A DNA stretch of 64,000 nucleotides from Montifringilla adamsi (taxonomy: Eukaryota; Chordata; Aves; Passeriformes; Passeridae). This document shows, in pieces, positions 59,860 through 64,000 of the stretch (the stretch's first letter is position 1; each line of letters begins with the position of its first letter). A program made the position numbers and the translations under genes. The stretch is taken from positions 496,001-560,000 of the forward strand of contig JAGGNK010006571.1 in NCBI GenBank assembly GCA_017590115.1, read 5' to 3'. A model generated the notes under the pieces. That model did not search any database and was not told the origin of the DNA. It was given only the letters and a program-made list of their open reading frames with translations.

Positions 59860-60960
59860 TGTTGCTATCTGTCTAATGTCAAGGCATTGCACTTGTCTCC
59901 TCTGGGGTTGTCCAAAAAATTGCAAGGAAGGGAGGCAGGGAGTTCAGTCACTCCCCTAGGTCATCCATGAAGCTGCTGAATAAAATCACTCCTAAGAGTA
60001 ATACATGGGCTATGCTTGGAGGAAAAACTGACTGCTCTCTTGAGGTTCCTATGGAGGGGAAGTGAAGGGGATGTCTTCTTCCTTGGTTCCAGTGACAGGA
60101 CAGTTCAAAGCTGTGCCAGGGTAGGTTCAAACTGGTCATGAAGAAGAATTTCTTTACCAAGAGGGTGGTAAACCACTGGAACAGGTTCCTAGAGTGGTGG
60201 CCACTGCTGCCAAGCCTGTCAGTGTTTAAGAGGTATTTGGACAATGCCCCTAATAACATGCTTTAACTTTGACCTTTAAGTGGTCAGGAAGTTGGACTGG
60301 ATAATCCTTTTCTTTTGTCTCTTCTCTCTCTTCTCCTCTTCCCCACTCTGAGAAGGGTGCCATGCTCCCTTTTTACTTCTTGTCCTTTACTCAGCTTCAT
60401 TCCATAAAAAGACCTTTCCTCCAACCCTTTAGTAACTTCCTGTGCTTGTTGAGGCCCTCACAGAAACCAGCATGGCAATGATGTGGGATTTCCCTTTAGA
60501 GGAGCCACACTGAATTTTTCTCACAAGACAATCACTGAGACCATTCTTCAGTCTTATCCTTTACAATAGGCACTTCTCTCTTACTATGGATGGAAGTCAG
60601 ACTCACCAGTAATTTTTTATAGTGAATGGGTTACACCAGCAATCCATCAGTGCTCAGGCACAGAGATACTAATGACAGACAGGTTATGCAGCTCGGCCGG
60701 CAGTTCGCAGTTTCACATTTGAATTCCTTCAGGACATTCAGGCAAATGTCATGCAGTCCAAGTGAGTTATTAGCATTCAAAGTATCTGTCTGGTCTTACT
60801 TCCAACTAAGTTGTTCCCTCTGATCAATCTACTACAAATATGGCATCAGGAGTGAAATTGTTCCCACCAAACATTGCACTCCACTGCTGGAAGGTAGATT
60901 CTGTATCTACCTTCTTCTACAACTGTATCACTGTCTGAATGTAGCTGGATGTCTGACTTC
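59860..60960 (-). mobile_element. Old CR1-like LINE (antisense), interrupted by a younger CR1
   Basis: Antisense CR1-like pieces lie at about 59860-60010 and 60400-60960 ('gagccacactgaatttttct', 'tcagactcaccagtaatttt', 'atgcagtccaagtgagttat'). Between them lies a sense CR1. Identification rests on remembered landmarks; the right border is uncertain. Confidence 0.5.
60025..60330 (+). mobile_element. CR1 LINE 3' fragment nested in the older element
   Basis: 'gaagaatttctttaccaaga', 'gtggtaaaccactggaacag' and 'gttggactggataatccttt' are in sense CR1 3' order. Confidence 0.7.
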
Positions 60961-61404
60961 CAGAGAGATGTAAAAGAAAGCTTTAAAAATTCCTCAGCTC
61001 CTTGGGATAAACATTTAAAATCTGACATCTTGACAAATTCACATCTTGAGCTAAATACCGTCACTTTCCCAGGACCATGGCTGCTGGCATGTCTCTTGCT
61101 ACATCTGCAAGGTTACTGGGGGAAGAGGTAAGAAGTCAAGATTGGTTTGGAAAAATATAACAGTGGAAACTGGACCCAAATGGCACTAGGGGGTGATATT
61201 AAACTAAAGAAAAGCACATTAATTGAACAGATTCATTTAGCCACTTTGAAATTCAGTTTCACAGAAGTGACCTGTTACTTTCAACACCTTCAAGACTTCA
61301 CTTTTCTGAATTGGGGACGTTCTAAAGTCTGTGCTTCAGCTTCCCTTGCCACTGTGGTCCAATGATCAATCTCTGGTGGGAGTTAACACTAAGTGAATAC
61401 CTAG

Positions 61405-61880
61405 GTATATGAATAGCTGAGCACTTGGGACAACCAGGCAGACATACAGGCATACAGGTGATGCCTTGTCAAGGCTGACCTAGAACAGAGGCTAGATGGA
61501 GCTAAAGAATAAAGTAGGAATTTATTAGAAGGCCCCAATGGATACACCTTGGGCAGCACAAGAGCCCAGCCAGGGCTGCCCCAAGATGAACCCAAAAGGG
61601 TCACAAAATGGACAACTGTTCATGGGGTCTCACACATTTATCAATTCTGCTCCTTTTACATATTGGAGTTAATTGTCCAATTATAGTTTAGGTCATGAAG
61701 TCCCATCCTTCTTGTTTTTCTCTCTTCAGTCCACATTGTGTATGTTTTTGGGCCTGAAATTTGGATCAGTTTTCCTTGGTCCCAAGCTAGAAAAGGAATT
61801 GTTTTGTCTAGCTACTCTGTGAAGAGAGCTTACCAACACTTAATATGAAGCTCAGAACTACACACAACAGCAGTACAGAA
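61405..61880 (-). mobile_element. Probable ERV LTR (antisense)
   Basis: On the minus strand: pyrimidine-rich U3-like region, 'cagccctggctgggctcttg', AATAAA at 61526-61521 and 'ttcctactttattctttagc' downstream, resembling a songbird LTR type. No coding region adjoins. Ends approximate. Confidence 0.5.
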
Positions 61881-64000
61881 TCTGAAAAAATATAAAAGCT
61901 AAAATCTAAGGCATCACAGGTGGAATCTAAAGAGGCAGAAAAATCTCCTTAACCTGGATGGACACACATGGCAGGGGTAGGGATTTCAAGCTCAACATCC
62001 CTGCAACCACAATTCTTCTCCACAGAAACAAGGATGCAGGACAACTGTGGCTGACTTGAGGAGGACTGTGACCTCTGCTAGCTTGGACTTGCCTTCTTAT
62101 CCTACCCTCTAGGAGGTGTAGGATCTGTCAGTTGCTGTGGGCTCTGGAGATTTTTCAGGTTGCATAGCCCATCCAGGGAACTACCTTCTGAGAGATGATC
62201 TGTGGACATGACACAAGCTAGGTTACCCAGCTGTGCTTCATTCCTAAGGGAGCTCAGACACAGTTTGAGTCTTCCAAAGAGAGAGTTTAAGTCTTCCAAA
62301 GAGATTTAATCAGCCTCACTGATCATATGGAAACAGGCTTCTCTTAAGGGAGGCTGAGAGCATTCCATCATTAGAGCGCTAGAGAGAGACACTGGTGTGA
62401 AGATGTTAGCAGGGATTGTTCCAGAGATGAAAGAAGCCCCCAAAAAACACCAAAAGGGCTTTTGACCTTGAGTCATATCTTGTCCATCATTCCACTAACT
62501 ACAACACAATTGTTTCAACTTGCAGCGTATTTTAGCTCCAATTGTACTTATATTCCAAAGGAGATACGTTCAGAATTATTCCAATAAAATTATGTGTAGT
62601 ATGAAGAGAAGCTAGACCTAGCATAGCAAAAAAACCCCCAACCCATAAAAACAAAATCAAACAAAACCAGCCAACCAACCAACCAAAAAAAACCCACAAC
62701 CAATGCAAATTAGTAAGACCTGGAATTCACTGTTAATTTCTTAAAGGATCTTATTTCCTGGATAATTCTAAAGACATGTTTTCAAAAACTTGGGGTGGGG
62801 GGGGTGGGTCCAGGAGTGGGGGGAGAGCAGGGAGGGGAGCAGGAGGGCAGTGTCCTCAGACTTTCTAAAACCACAGATGTCAGTAATTTCTGGAGGAACC
62901 CAGAGCACCTAGAGTGACTGTGTATCATTGCCCAACCACTTAGTTTCCTGAGATGCTGCTGCTCTCCACCACTGCGCACATTTAGTTCAGTACCAGATCA
63001 CTTCTTCTGTAAAACCTCATAGCACAGCTGAGCTAGCATAGATCACAGGCTTGTACTACAGGACACTTGTCTTCCCATGTGGGCACATCTATATAAATTC
63101 ATTTAAGGCATTGCTATCAGCATCAGTGTTCTCTTCAGATGAAATTCAAAGTGATTTTCTGCACAGCCTCTGATTTAGATTTGTGACCATGGCCAGCTGT
63201 CAGTGACAAATTAGGACAAGATGCAGATAATTTGCTTCATTAGGAAAGACACAGATCAAAGCCTCTTCTATAACAACCACATAAACTCCTTAAAAGCCAT
63301 CTCTTGGTGTTCCTGCACTATACTCTGCTATTTCTTCAGAGAAGGAAATGTCTAGGGTATTTGTGATGATCTGTTCCATGAGAGTGCTGCCTGTGTAATG
63401 TTGTCCAGTGGCTCTCCACCACATTTTGGAAAGATGAACACTCTCCAGCTAATGAGTTATTTTATTTCAGTGATCTCATGTTTAAAGCATCATTTCCTTA
63501 GTCTTAGGCTCTCCCACAGGGTCAGTAAATTCCACATTCAAAGAAGATTTTAATTCCTTGGTGAGTGACAAGCTGGAATGGCAATTTGAGCCCTAATCCC
63601 TCTTTTGAGTGGTGAATGAAGCATCTTGTCATTAGTACATCAGACAGATGCTATCAGAGTCATCATGGGAATAGCAAACACCATTAATCTGAGCCAGCTG
63701 GAAAGCAATAAGGCTTGGAATGGTACTCTCTCCACCCCATCAGCCTGCAGGGAACTGCCAAGCCTTCCCCAGCTCCCTCTTACTGGTACAGCATGAACCA
63801 ATAGAGATATCTTTCTTTTCCTTTCTCTTCCAGCTCTTTTCCTGACTTTAGACTCACCAGTCCCCAATTTACATGGGGAAAGAAATAATTAACTGTTCCC
63901 CTTTATTAATTCCTCATTTACCTCTTGCTTTGAATTGCTTACTTTGACTTTCTACCAAAACATCCTGACATGATTCTCTTCAGCCCCCTTTGCATGCACC
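61881..64000. other. Gene-poor DNA, no gene seen
   Basis: Contains a short direct duplication of 'agtcttccaaagaga' (62264-62303), an A/C-rich stretch (62626-62702) and the G-rich tract. No exon recognised. Confidence 0.5.
62790..62850 (+). repeat. G-rich tract with quadruplex-type G runs
   Basis: At least six runs of three or more G within 60 bp (GGGG, GGGGGGGG, GGG, GGGGGG, GGG, GGGG). Confidence 0.85.

Overview
The window is vertebrate nuclear DNA, most likely from a bird and probably a songbird. The reasons are a short-intron, GT-AG spliced gene layout, many CR1 LINE fragments in both orientations, and several LTRs resembling avian endogenous retroviruses. There is no bacterial gene organisation and no CRISPR array, and I recognised no tRNA or rRNA. 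The species assignment is inference; I had no database search.

Three protein-coding genes can be rebuilt exon by exon. (1) ATPSCKMT (FAM173B), minus strand, 12407-21528, has 4 coding exons and 217 aa. It encodes the mitochondrial lysine methyltransferase of the ATP synthase c subunit. (2) CCT5, plus strand, 22296-30163, has 11 coding exons and 541 aa. It encodes the epsilon subunit of the cytosolic chaperonin TRiC/CCT. (3) An SBK-family protein kinase, minus strand, 46645-48636, has 3 coding exons and 319 aa. ATPSCKMT and CCT5 are head to head across a 767-bp, CpG-rich, TATA-less region (a bidirectional promoter). The same pairing is known in mammals.

Layout: 1-12406 is gene-poor, AT-rich flank with several LTR-like pieces, one of them ending about 180 bp beyond the ATPSCKMT stop. 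12407-21528 is ATPSCKMT; its introns carry two recent tandem duplications and nested CR1s. 21400-22750 is the CpG island. 22296-30300 is CCT5, with its poly(A) signal at 30291. 30300-46600 has no gene I can support. 46.6-48.6 kb is the kinase. A second CpG island at about 54.13-54.73 kb could be the kinase's promoter and 5' UTR exon, because a plausible minus-strand donor there pairs with a plausible acceptor just before the kinase ATG. 54.8-64 kb is gene-poor, with a nested CR1 and one LTR.

Functionally, CCT5 and ATPSCKMT are housekeeping genes (cytosolic folding; mitochondrial ATP synthase modification) and the kinase is a separate unit. I found no previously undescribed multi-gene system. 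The items most worth checking are the distant CpG-island promoter of the kinase, the kinase itself lying beyond CCT5 with no visible CMBL, the recent intronic tandem duplications, and a perfect 16-bp stem hairpin at 34.87 kb.
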